Shown in pieces: positions 48,934 to 58,876 of a stretch of 64,000 nucleotides of DNA. A model generated the notes under the pieces. It did not search any database. It was not told the DNA's origin and saw only the letters and a program-made list of their open reading frames with translations. Location: contig NZ_JACIHE010000001.1 in NCBI RefSeq assembly GCF_014198245.1, positions 124,001 to 188,000 of the forward strand. Reading direction: 5' to 3'. The position numbers and the translations under genes are program-made. Each line of letters opens with the position of its first letter. The stretch's first letter is position 1. The DNA comes from Bradyrhizobium sp. cir1 (GTDB lineage: Bacteria > Pseudomonadota > Alphaproteobacteria > Rhizobiales > Xanthobacteraceae).

Positions 48934-50280
48934 ATGCCCATCAACATCCTGATGCCCGCTCTCTCGCCGACGATGGAGAAGGGCAACCTCGCCAAGTGGC
49001 TGAAGAAGGAAGGCGACAAGGTCAAATCCGGCGACGTCATCGCCGAGATAGAGACCGACAAGGCGACCATGGAGGTCGAGGCGATCGACGAGGGCACGAT
49101 CGCCAAGATCCTGGTCCCCGAGGGCACGCAGGACGTTCCGGTCAACGACGTGATCGCCGTGCTCGCCGGAGAAGGCGAGGACGTGAAGGCTGCGGGTAGC
49201 GCCAAGCCCAGCGCGTCGGCCGCGCCGCCGAAGGCCGCTGAAGCTCCTGCTGCCGCACCGGCGCCTGCGCCGGCCGCGCCCAAGGGGGCGCCGCCGCCCG
49301 CTGCTCCTGCGCCGCAGGCGACAGCTCCCGCTGCGCAGAGCAACGGCCATGGCGGCCGCGTGTTCTCGTCGCCGCTGGCCCGTCGCCTCGCCAAGGATGC
49401 AGGCATCGATGTCTCGATGGTCACCGGCACCGGTCCGCATGGCCGCGTGGTCGCGCGCGACGTCGAGCAGGCCAAGTCCGGCAAGGGCCTCAAGGCGCCC
49501 GCCGCGGCGCCGTCAGGCGCACCCGCGATCGCGCCGACCATGTCGGACAAGCAGATCCTGTCGCTGTTCGAGCCAGGCTCCTACGATATCGTCCCGCATG
49601 ACGGCATGCGTCGCACCATCGCGCAGCGCCTGACCGCGTCGATCCAGAACGTCCCGCACTTCTATCTCACCATCGACTGCGACATCGGCAAGCTGCTCGT
49701 CGCGCGCGAGGAGATCAATGCGGCTGCTCCCAAGGACAAGGAGAAGAAGCCGCTCTACAAGATCTCGGTCAACGACTTCGTCATCAAGGCGATGGCGGTC
49801 GCGCTGCAGAAGATCCCGAATTGCAATGTCAGCTGGACCGAAAGCGGCATGGTCAAGCACCATCATTCCGATGTCGGCGTCGCCGTGGCGATGCCGGGCG
49901 GCCTGATCACGCCGATCATTCGCAAGGCCGAGACCAAGACGCTGTCGACCATCTCCAACGAGATGAAGGATTTTGCCGCGCGGGCCCGCTCGCGCAAGCT
50001 GAAGCCCGAGGAGTACCAGGGCGGCACCACGGCCGTCTCCAACCTCGGCATGTACGGCATCAGCCACTTCACCGCCGTGATCAACCCGCCGCATGCGACC
50101 ATCCTCGCGGTCGGCACCAGCGAGGAGCGCCCCGTCGTGCGCGGCGGCAAGATCGAGATCGCGCACATGATGAGCGTGACCTTGTCCTGCGATCACCGCG
50201 CCATCGACGGCGCGCTCGGCGCCGAGCTGATCGGCGCGTTCAAGCAGCTGATCGAAAACCCTGTGATGATGATGGTCTGA
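48934..50280 (+). CDS. pdhC: Pyruvate dehydrogenase E2, dihydrolipoamide acetyltransferase
   Basis: This is the 448-aa E2 core of the complex. It contains one lipoyl domain (1-80, [13 protein letters not shown]), an Ala/Pro-rich linker, a peripheral subunit-binding domain (about 143-178, VFSSPLARRLAKDAGIDVS), a second linker, and the acetyltransferase domain (about 220-448) with the catalytic SCDHRAIDGALG near the C-terminus. The symbol follows rhizobial usage (elsewhere aceF). It follows the deaminase by 63 nt. Confidence 0.97.
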   Translation: MPINILMPALSPTMEKGNLAKWLKKEGDKVKSGDVIAEIETDKATMEVEAIDEGTIAKILVPEGTQDVPVNDVIAVLAGEGEDVKAAGSAKPSASAAPPKAAEAPAAAPAPAPAAPKGAPPPAAPAPQATAPAAQSNGHGGRVFSSPLARRLAKDAGIDVSMVTGTGPHGRVVARDVEQAKSGKGLKAPAAAPSGAPAIAPTMSDKQILSLFEPGSYDIVPHDGMRRTIAQRLTASIQNVPHFYLTIDCDIGKLLVAREEINAAAPKDKEKKPLYKISVNDFVIKAMAVALQKIPNCNVSWTESGMVKHHHSDVGVAVAMPGGLITPIIRKAETKTLSTISNEMKDFAARARSRKLKPEEYQGGTTAVSNLGMYGISHFTAVINPPHATILAVGTSEERPVVRGGKIEIAHMMSVTLSCDHRAIDGALGAELIGAFKQLIENPVMMMV

Positions 50281-50302
50281 CGCGGCCGCAGAGGGGGCAA
50301 TT

Positions 50303-50536
50303 TTGCATGTCCGGACCCGCTGGCCATGGATATCGCTGCTGCTTGGGGCCGTCGTCGCGCTCAACCCGGTTGGGCTCGATTTTCTTCACTCTGCGTTCTT
50401 TGCCGGTGAGCAACTGGCACGGAACATCGCCCAGCCCATCGTGCTCACCGCGCTGGCCATCATGGTCCTGGCGGTGCTGCTCGAATGGCTGGTGAGGTCT
50501 TTTCTGGTCAAGCGCCGCGCCCGCGGCGACTCTTGA
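50303..50536 (+). CDS. Small two-helix membrane protein between pdhC and lpd
   Basis: This is a 77-aa protein with two hydrophobic segments (about residues 8-22 and 46-66) and a basic C-terminus (LVKRRARGDS). The start is TTG 50303 behind AGAGGGGG. I do not recognise the family. It lies 22 nt after pdhC and 17 nt before lpd, so it is probably translated from the same message. It could be a neutral hitchhiker or a membrane tether for the complex; nothing in the sequence decides. Confidence 0.6.
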   Translation: MHVRTRWPWISLLLGAVVALNPVGLDFLHSAFFAGEQLARNIAQPIVLTALAIMVLAVLLEWLVRSFLVKRRARGDS

Positions 50537-50553
50537 GTTGAACGGGAGCCGAC

Positions 50554-51975
50554 ATGGCCGATACATCCTTCGACGTCATCATCATCGGCTCCGGTCCCGG
50601 CGGCTATGTCACCGCGATCCGCGCCGCCCAGCTCGGTCTCAAGACGGCGATCGTCGAGAAATCCTATCTCGGCGGCATCTGCCTGAACTGGGGCTGCATT
50701 CCGACCAAGGCGCTGCTGCGCTCGGCCGAGATCTACCACTACATGCAGCACGCCAAGGATTACGGCCTGTCGGCGGAGAAGGTCTCGTTCGATCCGAAGG
50801 CGGTGGTGCAGCGCTCGCGCGGCGTCTCGAAGCGGCTGAACGACGGCGTCGGCTTCCTGATGAAGAAGAACAAGGTCAGCGTGATCTGGGGCGCCGCCTC
50901 GATCGACGCGCCCGGCAAGGTCACCGTGAAGAAATCCGACGTCGAAGCGCCCAAGGGATCGCTGGGCGAGGGGACCTATCAGGCCAAGCACATCATCGTG
51001 GCGACCGGTGCGCGGCCGCGCGTGCTGCCGGGCCTCGAGCCCGACAAGAAGCTGGTCTGGACCTATTTCGAGGCGATGGTACCGGATCGGATTCCGAAGT
51101 CGCTGCTGGTCGTCGGCTCGGGCGCCATCGGCATCGAGTTCGCGTCCTTCTTCCACACCTTGGGGTCTGACGTCACTGTGGTCGAGGTACTGCCGCAGAT
51201 CCTGCCCGTGGAGGACGCGGAGATCGCAGGGCTCGCGCGGAAACGCTTTGAGAAGATGGGCATGAAAATCATGTCCTCGACCAAAGTCACAAAACTCGAG
51301 AAGAAGGCCGACAGCGTCGTCGCCACTATCGACGATGGCAAGGGCAAGCCCGTCACCACCGAGTTCGAGCGCGTGATTTCGGCCGTCGGCGTCGTCGGCA
51401 ACATCGAGAATCTCGGTCTCGAAAAGCTCGGCGTCAAAACCGACCGCGGCTGCATCGTCATCGACGGCTACGGCAAGACCAACGTTCCCGGCATCTACGC
51501 CATTGGCGACGTCGCGGGCCCCCCGATGCTTGCGCACAAGGCCGAGCATGAGGGCGTGATCTGCGTCGAGGCGATCAAGGGCCTGCATCCGCATCCAATG
51601 GACAAGAACATGATCCCGGGCTGCACCTATTGCCATCCGCAGGTCGCGTCCGTCGGTCTCACCGAAGCCAAGGCCAAGGAGAACGGCCGCGAGATTCGCG
51701 TCGGCCGCTTCCCCTTCGTCGGCAACGGCAAGGCGATCGCGCTCGGCGAGGATCAGGGCCTGGTCAAGGTCATCTTCGACAAGAAGACCGGCCAGCTGCT
51801 CGGCGCTCACATGGTCGGCGCCGAGGTCACCGAGCTGATCCAGGGCTACGTCGTCGCCATGAATCTGGAGACGACGGAAGAAGAACTGATGCACACGGTT
51901 TTCCCGCATCCGACCCTCTCGGAGATGATGAAGGAAGCCGTGCTGGATGCGTATGGACGGGTGTTGAATATTTAA
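50554..51975 (+). CDS. lpdA: Dihydrolipoamide dehydrogenase (E3)
   Basis: This 473-aa flavoprotein reoxidises dihydrolipoamide with NAD. The FAD motif is GSGPGGYVTAIRAAQLG, the redox-active disulfide is in GGICLNWGCIPTKALL, the NAD motif is VGSGAIGIEFA, the second FAD segment is IYAIGDVAGPPMLAHKA, and the C-terminal catalytic His-Glu is in HTVFPHPTLSEMMKE. It completes the pyruvate dehydrogenase set and is followed by a palindromic repeat. Confidence 0.97.
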   Translation: MADTSFDVIIIGSGPGGYVTAIRAAQLGLKTAIVEKSYLGGICLNWGCIPTKALLRSAEIYHYMQHAKDYGLSAEKVSFDPKAVVQRSRGVSKRLNDGVGFLMKKNKVSVIWGAASIDAPGKVTVKKSDVEAPKGSLGEGTYQAKHIIVATGARPRVLPGLEPDKKLVWTYFEAMVPDRIPKSLLVVGSGAIGIEFASFFHTLGSDVTVVEVLPQILPVEDAEIAGLARKRFEKMGMKIMSSTKVTKLEKKADSVVATIDDGKGKPVTTEFERVISAVGVVGNIENLGLEKLGVKTDRGCIVIDGYGKTNVPGIYAIGDVAGPPMLAHKAEHEGVICVEAIKGLHPHPMDKNMIPGCTYCHPQVASVGLTEAKAKENGREIRVGRFPFVGNGKAIALGEDQGLVKVIFDKKTGQLLGAHMVGAEVTELIQGYVVAMNLETTEEELMHTVFPHPTLSEMMKEAVLDAYGRVLNI

Positions 51976-51982
51976 TCGTCGC

Positions 51983-52062
51983 CGTCATTGCGAGCGAAGC
52001 GAAGCAATCCAGGCTGCCGCTGCAGAAAGATTCTGGATTGCTTCGCTGCGCTCGCAATGACG
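51983..52062. repeat. Palindromic repeat CGTCATTGCGAGCG..., copy 2
   Basis: Arms CGTCATTGCGAGCGAAGCG and CGCTGCGCTCGCAATGACG bracket an 80-bp element closely related to the copy at 43592-43670. The two lie at either end of the aldehyde dehydrogenase-pdh segment in the same orientation of arms, as separate insertions of the same family. Confidence 0.85.
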
Positions 52063-52103
52063 AGCAGAGAGAGCTGTTTGCAGAACAAGAAGGAAACCAC
52101 CCC

Positions 52104-53345
52104 ATGCACGACAACGACAACCTCACCATCGAACGCCCGACCTTCGTCACGCATCTTGAATGTGCGATGGAGGGCGACCACTACGCCGCCGATCAGGTTC
52201 ACAATCTCTCCAAGGCGGGCAAGCCGCTCTTGGTCCGCTACGATCTCGCCGGCGTGAAGAAGGCGCTGACCAAGGATGCGCTCAGCAACCGTCCCGGCGA
52301 CATGTGGCGCTACCGCGAGCTGCTGCCGGTGCGCAAATGCAAGGACATCGTCTCGCTCGGCGAAGTCACGACGCCGCTGATCCGGCTGCCGAAGCTCGGC
52401 AAGAAGCTCGGGGGCGGCGAGATCATCGTGAAGGACGAGGGGCGCCTGCCCACCGGCTCGTTCAAGGCGCGCGGCCTGGTGATGGCGGTGTCGATGGGCA
52501 AGGCGCTCGGCATCAAGCACATGGCGATGCCGACCAACGGCAATGCCGGCGCGGCGCTGGCGGCCTATGCGACGAGCTGCGGCATCAAGACCACGATCTT
52601 CTGCCCGGCGGACACGCCTGAGGTGAACGTCAGCGAGATCGAGCTCCAGGGTGCGACCGTCTACCGCGTCAACGGCTATATCGACGATTGCGGCAAGATC
52701 GTCGGCGAGGGCAAGGCGAAAGTCGGCTGGTTCGACACCTCGACCTTGAAGGAGCCGTACCGCATCGAAGGCAAGAAGACGATGGGCCTCGAGCTCGCCG
52801 AGCAGCTCGGCTGGGACGTGCCCGACGTGATCTTCTATCCGACCGGCGGCGGCACCGGCCTGATTGGCATGTGGAAGGCTTTTGACGAGCTGGAGAAGAT
52901 CGGCTTCATCGGAAGCAAGCGCCCGCGCATGGTCGCGGTGCAGGCCTCCGGCTGCGCGCCGATGGTGCGGGCTTATGAGGCCGGCACCGAGCATGCGACG
53001 CGTTGGGAGGATGCCCACACCATTGCGTCGGGCATCCGCGTGCCGCAGGCGATCGGCGATTTTCTCATTCTGCGCGCCGTGCGCGAGAGCAAGGGCTTTG
53101 CCATTGCCGTGGATGACGACAAGATCTCCGCGGCCCTGAACGAGGTCGCGCGCGAGGAGGGGCTGCTGCTGTGTCCCGAGGGCGCAGCCACCTACGCTGC
53201 CTACAAGGAGAGCCTTGCCGACGGCCGCGTCAGCAAGACCGATCGCGTCATGCTGTTCAACTGCGCAACCGGTCTGAAATACCCGCTGCCGCCGGTCACC
53301 CGTACGCTCGACCGCCACAAGCCGATCGACTACGCGCAGTTCTAG
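52104..53345 (+). CDS. Threonine synthase-like PLP-dependent enzyme
   Basis: This is a 413-aa fold-type II PLP enzyme. The Schiff-base Lys lies in LPTGSFKARGLVM. The segments NGNAGAALAAYA, VEG-like IEGKKTMGLELAEQL and YPTGGGTGLIGMWKA match threonine synthases of the Thermus/plant type, which convert O-phosphohomoserine to threonine. Close relatives include threonine dehydratases and other lyases, so the reaction is likely but not certain. AAGGA lies about 8 nt before ATG 52104. A palindromic repeat separates it from lpd. Confidence 0.85.
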   Translation: MHDNDNLTIERPTFVTHLECAMEGDHYAADQVHNLSKAGKPLLVRYDLAGVKKALTKDALSNRPGDMWRYRELLPVRKCKDIVSLGEVTTPLIRLPKLGKKLGGGEIIVKDEGRLPTGSFKARGLVMAVSMGKALGIKHMAMPTNGNAGAALAAYATSCGIKTTIFCPADTPEVNVSEIELQGATVYRVNGYIDDCGKIVGEGKAKVGWFDTSTLKEPYRIEGKKTMGLELAEQLGWDVPDVIFYPTGGGTGLIGMWKAFDELEKIGFIGSKRPRMVAVQASGCAPMVRAYEAGTEHATRWEDAHTIASGIRVPQAIGDFLILRAVRESKGFAIAVDDDKISAALNEVAREEGLLLCPEGAATYAAYKESLADGRVSKTDRVMLFNCATGLKYPLPPVTRTLDRHKPIDYAQF

Positions 53346-53379
53346 CGCCGAGCAAAGGAGGCCGCGGGCGAGTTCGTAG

Positions 53380-53527
53380 TTCTCCCTCGCCCCGCTTGCG
53401 GGGAGAGGGTTGGGGTGAGGGGGAGTCTCCGCGGGGACGGTGACAGCTGAATTTGCGGAAGCTCCCCCTCACTCGAAATCCGCGCTACGCGCGAATTCCG
53501 ACCTCTCCCCGCAAGCGGGGAGAGGTG
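53380..53527. repeat. Large inverted repeat around CTCTCCCCGCAAGCGGGGAG
   Basis: Both ends of this 148-bp stretch carry the hairpin CCCCGC-(TT/AA)-GCGGGG, and the inner flanks GAGGGGGAG and CTCCCCCTC are also inverted to each other. The whole forms a nested palindrome. I recall this string as a dispersed element in Bradyrhizobium and Rhodopseudomonas intergenic regions. Confidence 0.75.
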
Positions 53528-53555
53528 AAAAAGAAAAACGATGGGGAGAACACGA

Positions 53556-54527
53556 ATGAAGAAGGCCGTCTGGGCCGGACTGATCGGTATTCTCGCTATT
53601 GCAGGCGCAGCTCGCGCCGACGACTATCCTTCGCGCCCCATCACCATCATCGTGCCCTTTGCGGCCGGCGGCCCGTCGGATGCGATGGCGCGCGTGCTCG
53701 CCGAGCGGATGCGGGTCTCGCTCGGCCAGCCCCTGGTGATCGAGAACGTCACCGGCGCGGGCGGCTCGATCGGCGTCGGGCGTGCCGTGCAATCGCCGCC
53801 GGACGGCTACACCATCTCCTTCGGTCATCTCGGCACCCATGTCGCCAACGGCGCCGTCTACAAGCTCAGCTACGATCTCGTCACCGATCTCGAACCCGTG
53901 GTGCTGCTGCCGAGCAACCCGATGATCGTGGTCAGCAAGAATGCGGTGCCCGCGACCTCGCTGAAAGAACTGATCGAATGGCTGAAGGCGCGGCCGTCGC
54001 CGCCAACAGCCGGCACCGCCGGCGCAGGCTCCGGCAGCCACATCGCCGGCGTCTATTTCGAGAGTGTGTCCGGCATCAAGCTGCAATACGTCCCGTACCG
54101 CGGCACCGCGCCCGCGCTGAACGATCTGATCGCCGGCCAGATCGATATCATCGTCGACCAGACTTCCAACTCCATCAACCAGGTCCGCGCCGGCACCATC
54201 CGCGCCTACGCCATCACCGACAACAAGCGCCTCGCCTCCGCGCCAGACATCCCGACTGCGGAGGAGGCGGGCCTGAAAGGCTTCAACATGACGCTGTGGT
54301 CGGGACTGTGGGCGCCGAAGGGTACGCAGAAAGAGATCGTGACCAAGCTCAACGCCGCGGCCGTGGAGGCGCTGAACGATCCCGCCGTGAAGAAGCAGCT
54401 CGAAAGCCAGGGCCTGGAGATGACGCCGCAGAACCAGCTCACCCCGGAGGCTCTTGGTGCACGACAAAAGGCCGAGATCGCAAAGTGGTGGCCGATCATC
54501 AAGGCAGCCAACATCAAGGTGGATTGA
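53556..54527 (+). CDS. Bug-family (TctC-like) tripartite tricarboxylate transporter binding protein
   Basis: This is a 323-aa exported solute-binding protein. The signal peptide covers about residues 1-22 (ending GAARADD). The mature protein starts YPSRPITIIVPFAAGG, the family hallmark, followed by VIENVTGAGGSIG and YVPYRGTAPALNDLIAGQID, which shape the ligand pocket. Such proteins bind carboxylates or other small acids for TctAB transporters; none is encoded here, so it is an orphan of the large Bug paralogue family. ATG 53556 with GGGGAG upstream is preferred to one five codons earlier. Confidence 0.9.
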   Translation: MKKAVWAGLIGILAIAGAARADDYPSRPITIIVPFAAGGPSDAMARVLAERMRVSLGQPLVIENVTGAGGSIGVGRAVQSPPDGYTISFGHLGTHVANGAVYKLSYDLVTDLEPVVLLPSNPMIVVSKNAVPATSLKELIEWLKARPSPPTAGTAGAGSGSHIAGVYFESVSGIKLQYVPYRGTAPALNDLIAGQIDIIVDQTSNSINQVRAGTIRAYAITDNKRLASAPDIPTAEEAGLKGFNMTLWSGLWAPKGTQKEIVTKLNAAAVEALNDPAVKKQLESQGLEMTPQNQLTPEALGARQKAEIAKWWPIIKAANIKVD

Positions 54528-54595
54528 GCGCCCCGCTGTGGCTGCAGCGCACAATGTCCCGGCCGTGAGAACCGGCGGGACGCGGCGCCGCCGCG

Positions 54596-54982
54596 TCACA
54601 TCGTGGCTTTACTAGCGCCAGACAGTGCAGTCTCCAGGCACTCGATCAGGGCTCGCGTTGAAAACGGCTTGGCGAGAAAGCAGATCGCGCCGGCCTTCAG
54701 CGCGCGGTCGCGCACGGCCTCGTCCGGAAAAGCCGTCATGAAGATGAAGGGCGTGATGCGCCCGAGGCCGCGTATATGCGTCAGCAGCTCGACGCCGCTC
54801 ATGGCCGACATCTGCACGTCCGTGATCACGCAGGAACTCGTCTCCAGTTCGGCGGATTGAAGAAATTCGTGAGCGGAGCCAAAGGTGTAGACCGTGTATC
54901 CTCGCGACGTGAGGAGGTTGTTCGTCGCAAGGCGAACGGAGGGATCATCATCAATGACGGAAATGATCGAAGACACTGACAA
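54596..54982 (-). CDS. Stand-alone FixJ-type receiver protein
   Basis: This 128-aa protein consists of a receiver domain only. It has the acidic pair in ISVIDDDPSV, the phospho-acceptor Asp in VITDVQMSAMSG, and the Lys in FLAKPFSTRAL. There is no LuxR-type DNA-binding domain after it, unlike its neighbour at 55071. A TTG start behind AGGAG (8 nt) is used. It lies 88 nt downstream of the response regulator gene on the same strand, so it may be part of the same signalling series as a phosphate sink or a protein-binding output. Confidence 0.9.
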   Translation of the reverse strand: MSVSSIISVIDDDPSVRLATNNLLTSRGYTVYTFGSAHEFLQSAELETSSCVITDVQMSAMSGVELLTHIRGLGRITPFIFMTAFPDEAVRDRALKAGAICFLAKPFSTRALIECLETALSGASKATM

Positions 54983-55070
54983 TAGGATCGCTCCTGCACG
55001 GGGGAGCCGCCGGCCGCGGTTCAGGCGCTTGAGGGAAGGTGGGCCACCAGAGCGAGCTTGGAAAGCATAC

Positions 55071-55736
55071 TTAGGTTTGCAAGTGACCCCTATTGCGCGG
55101 GATTCCGAGCGCGTCCGTCATTCTGACGAGATCGGCCAATGACTTCGCTCCCATCTTCCGCATGATCTGCCCGCGATAGATCTTCACGGTGATTTCGGCC
55201 AATCCGAGCTCGGCGGCGACCTGCTTGTTCATCAGCCCGGATGCAACCAGCGCGAGGACGTCGCGCTCGCGTGCCGTCAGCCCCTCGAAACGGGATCGCA
55301 CACCTGAGATCGACTTCTCGGCATCGCGCCGCTTGCGATCTCGTTCGATCGCCGCCTGCACCGCATCCAGCATGTCCTGGTCGCGCACCGGCTTGGTCAG
55401 AAAATCGACGGCACCGCTTTTCATGGCTCTCACGGTCATGGGGATATCGCCATGACCGGTGATGAAGATAATGGGCGTGTGAATATTGGCCTTGGCGAGG
55501 TCCGCCTGGAGGTCGAGGCCGCTCGAGCCCGGCAGGCGGATGTCGAGCACGAGGCAACTGGGGACCGCAGGCGGTTTGGCTTCCATGATCTCCGCTGCCG
55601 AACTGAAGGCTTCAACCTTGAGACCGACCGATTGAAAGAGATTGGTGAGCGCGCGGCGCATCGACGGATCGTCGTCGACGATCAGGACGATCGGATCGCC
55701 GGCGCTCGCCTCGGTCTGCTTGGCATGGTCGGTCAC
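55071..55736 (-). CDS. FixJ/NarL-type response regulator
   Basis: This is a 221-aa regulator. The receiver domain (about 15-130) has [12 protein letters not shown], the phospho-acceptor Asp in [14 protein letters not shown] and the Lys in FLTKPVRD. The LuxR-type helix-turn-helix (about 155-215) reads [19 protein letters not shown], then [18 protein letters not shown]. The GTG start overlaps the kinase stop (GTGA), so the two are co-translated. It resembles FixJ and TodT/StyR-type regulators. Target promoters probably include the divergent genes at 58.6-59.8 kb. Confidence 0.94.
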   Translation of the reverse strand: MTDHAKQTEASAGDPIVLIVDDDPSMRRALTNLFQSVGLKVEAFSSAAEIMEAKPPAVPSCLVLDIRLPGSSGLDLQADLAKANIHTPIIFITGHGDIPMTVRAMKSGAVDFLTKPVRDQDMLDAVQAAIERDRKRRDAEKSISGVRSRFEGLTARERDVLALVASGLMNKQVAAELGLAEITVKIYRGQIMRKMGAKSLADLVRMTDALGIPRNRGHLQT

Positions 55737-58210
55737 GACGTGTCCTTGTGTGGCAAGGGCAGGGCGATCTGGAATGTTGCACCGCGCCCCTCATTTTGGA
55801 AGGCCGAAAGCCGGCCCGCGTGAGCCTCGATGATCGATCGGCAGATCGAGAGTCCCATGCCCAGACCGCCCGATTTCGTCGTGAAGAAGGGCGTGAAGAT
55901 GCGCTCCTTGACGTCTTTGCCGAGGCCGATACCGCGGTCCGTCACGGTGAGGAGCAGGCGGTCGTCATCGTCCGCCCGGCACGAGCGGATCGCCAGTTCG
56001 CGCGGGCGGTCGACATTGCCCTGCATGGCTTCGATGCCGTTCATCACCAGGTTGATCAGTACTTGCTGGAGCTGAATGCGGTCGCCGCAGATCCGGGGCA
56101 GGTCGGACGCCAACTCCATTCGCACCGACACCGCATGGGTCGCGAGCTCGCGCCGGACGAGCGCCACAGCTTCCCTGACGACCTGGTTGACATCGAGTGG
56201 AACGACTTCGATCTCGGTCTTCTTCGCAAGCGCCCTGATCCGGCGGATCACCTCGGTCGCCCGGTTGGCGTCCTCGACAATCCATTCGGCGGAACGGCGC
56301 GCGGCTTTCAGATCGGCCGGTTCGCGGTCGAGCCAGGCGATGCAGGCGTCCGCATTGGAGATCACCGCGGCAAGAGGCTGGGTGATTTCGTGGGCAATCG
56401 AGGTGGTCAATTCGCCGAGCGTCGTGACGCGCGTGACATGGGCGAGTTCGCTTTGCGCCTTGCGCAGCGCCTCTTCCGCCTGCTCGACGCGGATCGCCGC
56501 CGTGATGTCGCTGCTGACGCCGCGATAGCCGAGAAAATTGCCTTGCTCATCATGAAGGGGCTTGCCGCTGGTGCGCACGTAGATTGGAGATCCGTTACGA
56601 TCCCTGCTGCGGTAGATCAGATCTCGGAACGGAACGTGGGCATCGAGCGCCGCGCGATGCTGCTCCCATTTCTCCGGCTCGAACTCGGCATCGGGGGGAA
56701 TGTCCCAACGGGTCAGGCCGATCCAGCCCGTCGGCGCGGCGCTGGAGGTATCGGCATGTTCCGATATCCGCGTAATGCGGTGGTCCGGCCCGGTCTCCCA
56801 GAACCAGTCCGATGCGGTTTCGGCATAGTCGCGGAAACGCTGCTCGGATGCCTTGAGCTCGTCGAACGCCTTATGCAGCGCATCCTTGGCCGCGAGCTGC
56901 TCGGTGACGTCCACATGCGTGCCGATGATTTCCACCACCTCGCCGTCGCCGCCTAACACGGGATGTCCCTCGCTGTGGACGCGTCTGATCGAGCCGTCGG
57001 GGCGCAAAATCCGGAAGTCGATCTGGAAGGGCTGCTTCTGCCTGATAGCTTCGCGCTCCACCTTGATAATCCGCTGAAAGTCCTCCGGCAGGATGCGTTG
57101 CTGAAAAGCCTTGGCTGGGACATCGATCTGGTCCGGCTCAAACCCGAACAGGCGAAAGAGTTCAGCCGATCGGTAGGCGAACTCCTGACGATGAACGTCC
57201 CAGGCCCAGCTGCTCGTATGGCTGAGGCGCTGGGCTTCACTCAAATAGGCTTCGCTGCGACGAAGCTTCTCTTCCGCTTCCTTGGCAATCGTGACATCGG
57301 TCACCGCGCCGACGAACTCGATGCGCCCGGATGGATGTCGAACCGCGCGCGCCACGGAATGAAGATATTTGACCGATCCGTCGGGCATCAGCAGGCGGTA
57401 TTCGTGGTCGAAATCCTCCGCCAGGCGGTAGGCCCGATCAAGGGTGCTCCGGACCCTGTCGCGGTCTTCCGGATGGATGCGCTGAAAGACGAAGCGCAGG
57501 GTCGGCTTCGTCGCCGGGTCGCACTGGAAGATGCGGAAGGTCTCCCTCGACCAGACGGCCTCGCCGGTCGCAAGGTTCACGCCGAAGCTGCCGGTGTGGC
57601 TCAATTCCTGAGCCTGGGCGAGATAGGCCTCGCTCTGCCGCAGCGCGTCCTCCGTCTCCTTGCGCTGGGTGATGTTCTCGCAGGCGACCAGCAGGATCGG
57701 CGTGCCGTCGCCGCGCAGCATCGCCTTGGCGTTTTCGCGGACCCAGAGCACCGACCCGTCCTTCCGGAACTTGCGGATCTCCCAGGTATGCGACTGGTTC
57801 ACGGTCGTAAGGCACAAGGCGACGCATTGACGAACGAAGTCGTGGTCTTCCTCGAAGAAGACGTTCAGCACGGATTGGCCGATCAGCTCGTCCGTCGTGT
57901 AGCCCAGTTGTGCGGCGCCGAACGTATTGACGTTGAGCACCGTTCCGGCCGGATCGACCATGAAGTACATGACCGGATTGTGCTCGAACACCTCGCGCCA
58001 TTGCTTCACGGCGTCACGCAGATCGGTGTTCTGCCGCGCGGCGTCTGCGACCGCGGGCCTATCCTTCTCGCCGTTGCCGAATGATCGAAGCGCCGCAAGG
58101 CCGCCGAGCAGGAATTGAGCGGCGGAATTCCCGATTTTCGTGATCTGGCCAGGCATCATCGCAAGCGTCCCGGCTCGCCAGCCGTCGAGGCGAGTAGAGC
58201 ACTTTGCCAT
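55733..58210 (-). CDS. Soluble multi-PAS histidine kinase, FixL/TodS-like
   Basis: This is an 825-aa kinase without a clear transmembrane segment. About four PAS/PAC units occupy residues 70-190, 200-320, 325-450 and 455-580. The phosphotransfer H-box is [20 protein letters not shown] near residue 608, of the HPK4 type seen in FixL. The ATP-binding domain has [17 protein letters not shown] and [13 protein letters not shown]. No heme-binding His or Cys signature is obvious, so the signal is unknown. ATG 58210 is the first possible start; MM at 58159 is an alternative. Confidence 0.92.
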   Translation of the reverse strand: MAKCSTRLDGWRAGTLAMMPGQITKIGNSAAQFLLGGLAALRSFGNGEKDRPAVADAARQNTDLRDAVKQWREVFEHNPVMYFMVDPAGTVLNVNTFGAAQLGYTTDELIGQSVLNVFFEEDHDFVRQCVALCLTTVNQSHTWEIRKFRKDGSVLWVRENAKAMLRGDGTPILLVACENITQRKETEDALRQSEAYLAQAQELSHTGSFGVNLATGEAVWSRETFRIFQCDPATKPTLRFVFQRIHPEDRDRVRSTLDRAYRLAEDFDHEYRLLMPDGSVKYLHSVARAVRHPSGRIEFVGAVTDVTIAKEAEEKLRRSEAYLSEAQRLSHTSSWAWDVHRQEFAYRSAELFRLFGFEPDQIDVPAKAFQQRILPEDFQRIIKVEREAIRQKQPFQIDFRILRPDGSIRRVHSEGHPVLGGDGEVVEIIGTHVDVTEQLAAKDALHKAFDELKASEQRFRDYAETASDWFWETGPDHRITRISEHADTSSAAPTGWIGLTRWDIPPDAEFEPEKWEQHRAALDAHVPFRDLIYRSRDRNGSPIYVRTSGKPLHDEQGNFLGYRGVSSDITAAIRVEQAEEALRKAQSELAHVTRVTTLGELTTSIAHEITQPLAAVISNADACIAWLDREPADLKAARRSAEWIVEDANRATEVIRRIRALAKKTEIEVVPLDVNQVVREAVALVRRELATHAVSVRMELASDLPRICGDRIQLQQVLINLVMNGIEAMQGNVDRPRELAIRSCRADDDDRLLLTVTDRGIGLGKDVKERIFTPFFTTKSGGLGMGLSICRSIIEAHAGRLSAFQNEGRGATFQIALPLPHKDTS

Positions 58211-58632
58211 AACAGGGGCAATTCCCTCCGACCAAAGTCGGTTTCCCGGCAGAATTCCCGATTGCCGTGCAACTTGCGCGCGTTGCGCTGTCTCGTTGCG
58301 CAGGTGGGGCGGAGGTCCGGAGAACTACGGCACAAACCTACGTATAGCTCGCACAAGCCTAATTCTAGCGCACATTTACCTCCGTACAATTGAGCGGTGC
58401 GTTGCGAGGAGCCTAGTCTTGCGGCCAATCGAGAGGAGACGATTGCGGAGCACAATTGCTGAAAAGCTCGGCGTATTGCCTCCAAAGAACCAGCCTCTGC
58501 GTCCGCCGCCCTGACTTGCCGGATGAATCAGGCGGTCGCGATTGAGAAGCCGCATTTTCCGTGACGACCGTGGCGACCCCTGCATTTGCGCAAGAGGAAG
58601 CCAGGACCCCAAGAGGTCAAGAGGAGAGGATG
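58211..58632. promoter_or_regulatory. Divergent promoter region between the kinase and the small Cys-motif genes
   Basis: This is a 422-base gap without a convincing gene. Two similar 9-mers, ACCTACGTA (58336-58344) and ACCTCCGTA (58378-58386), are 42 bp apart, four helical turns, and may be binding sites for the adjacent FixJ-type regulator. An A+T-richer patch surrounds them. Confidence 0.35.
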
Positions 58633-58821
58633 ATGTGCGATAGCCCCGAGTACTCAGAACGCCGTCCCGAGTCCAAAGGCTGTGCCGTCTGTGCCGGGAA
58701 GTTTGGCCTGATCCGATACTACTCCTGGCGGACGCCGCTCTGCTCGCGGAAGTGTCTCGACCGGTTCAGGGCGCGTCGCGAGCGCGACCGCAGCTGGCTG
58801 TTCCGATGTCAGGCGGCATGA
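58633..58821 (+). CDS. Small CxxC...CxxxC protein, member 1 of 3
   Basis: This is a 62-aa basic protein with Cys17-x2-Cys20 and Cys37-x3-Cys41, a zinc-ribbon-like pattern. GAGGAG lies 6 nt before ATG 58633; an ATG at 58630 is adjacent. With this start, the first two cysteines fall at the same positions as in the two related small proteins downstream. The C-terminus is Arg-rich (RFRARRERDRSWLF). The function is unknown; nucleic acid or protein binding through a zinc site is possible. Confidence 0.65.
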   Translation: MCDSPEYSERRPESKGCAVCAGKFGLIRYYSWRTPLCSRKCLDRFRARRERDRSWLFRCQAA

Positions 58822-58876
58822 CGATCGGCTGCCGCACCTAGCCCGTCAGGCCATTTCTTCGTCCGGAGGCTGTGAG

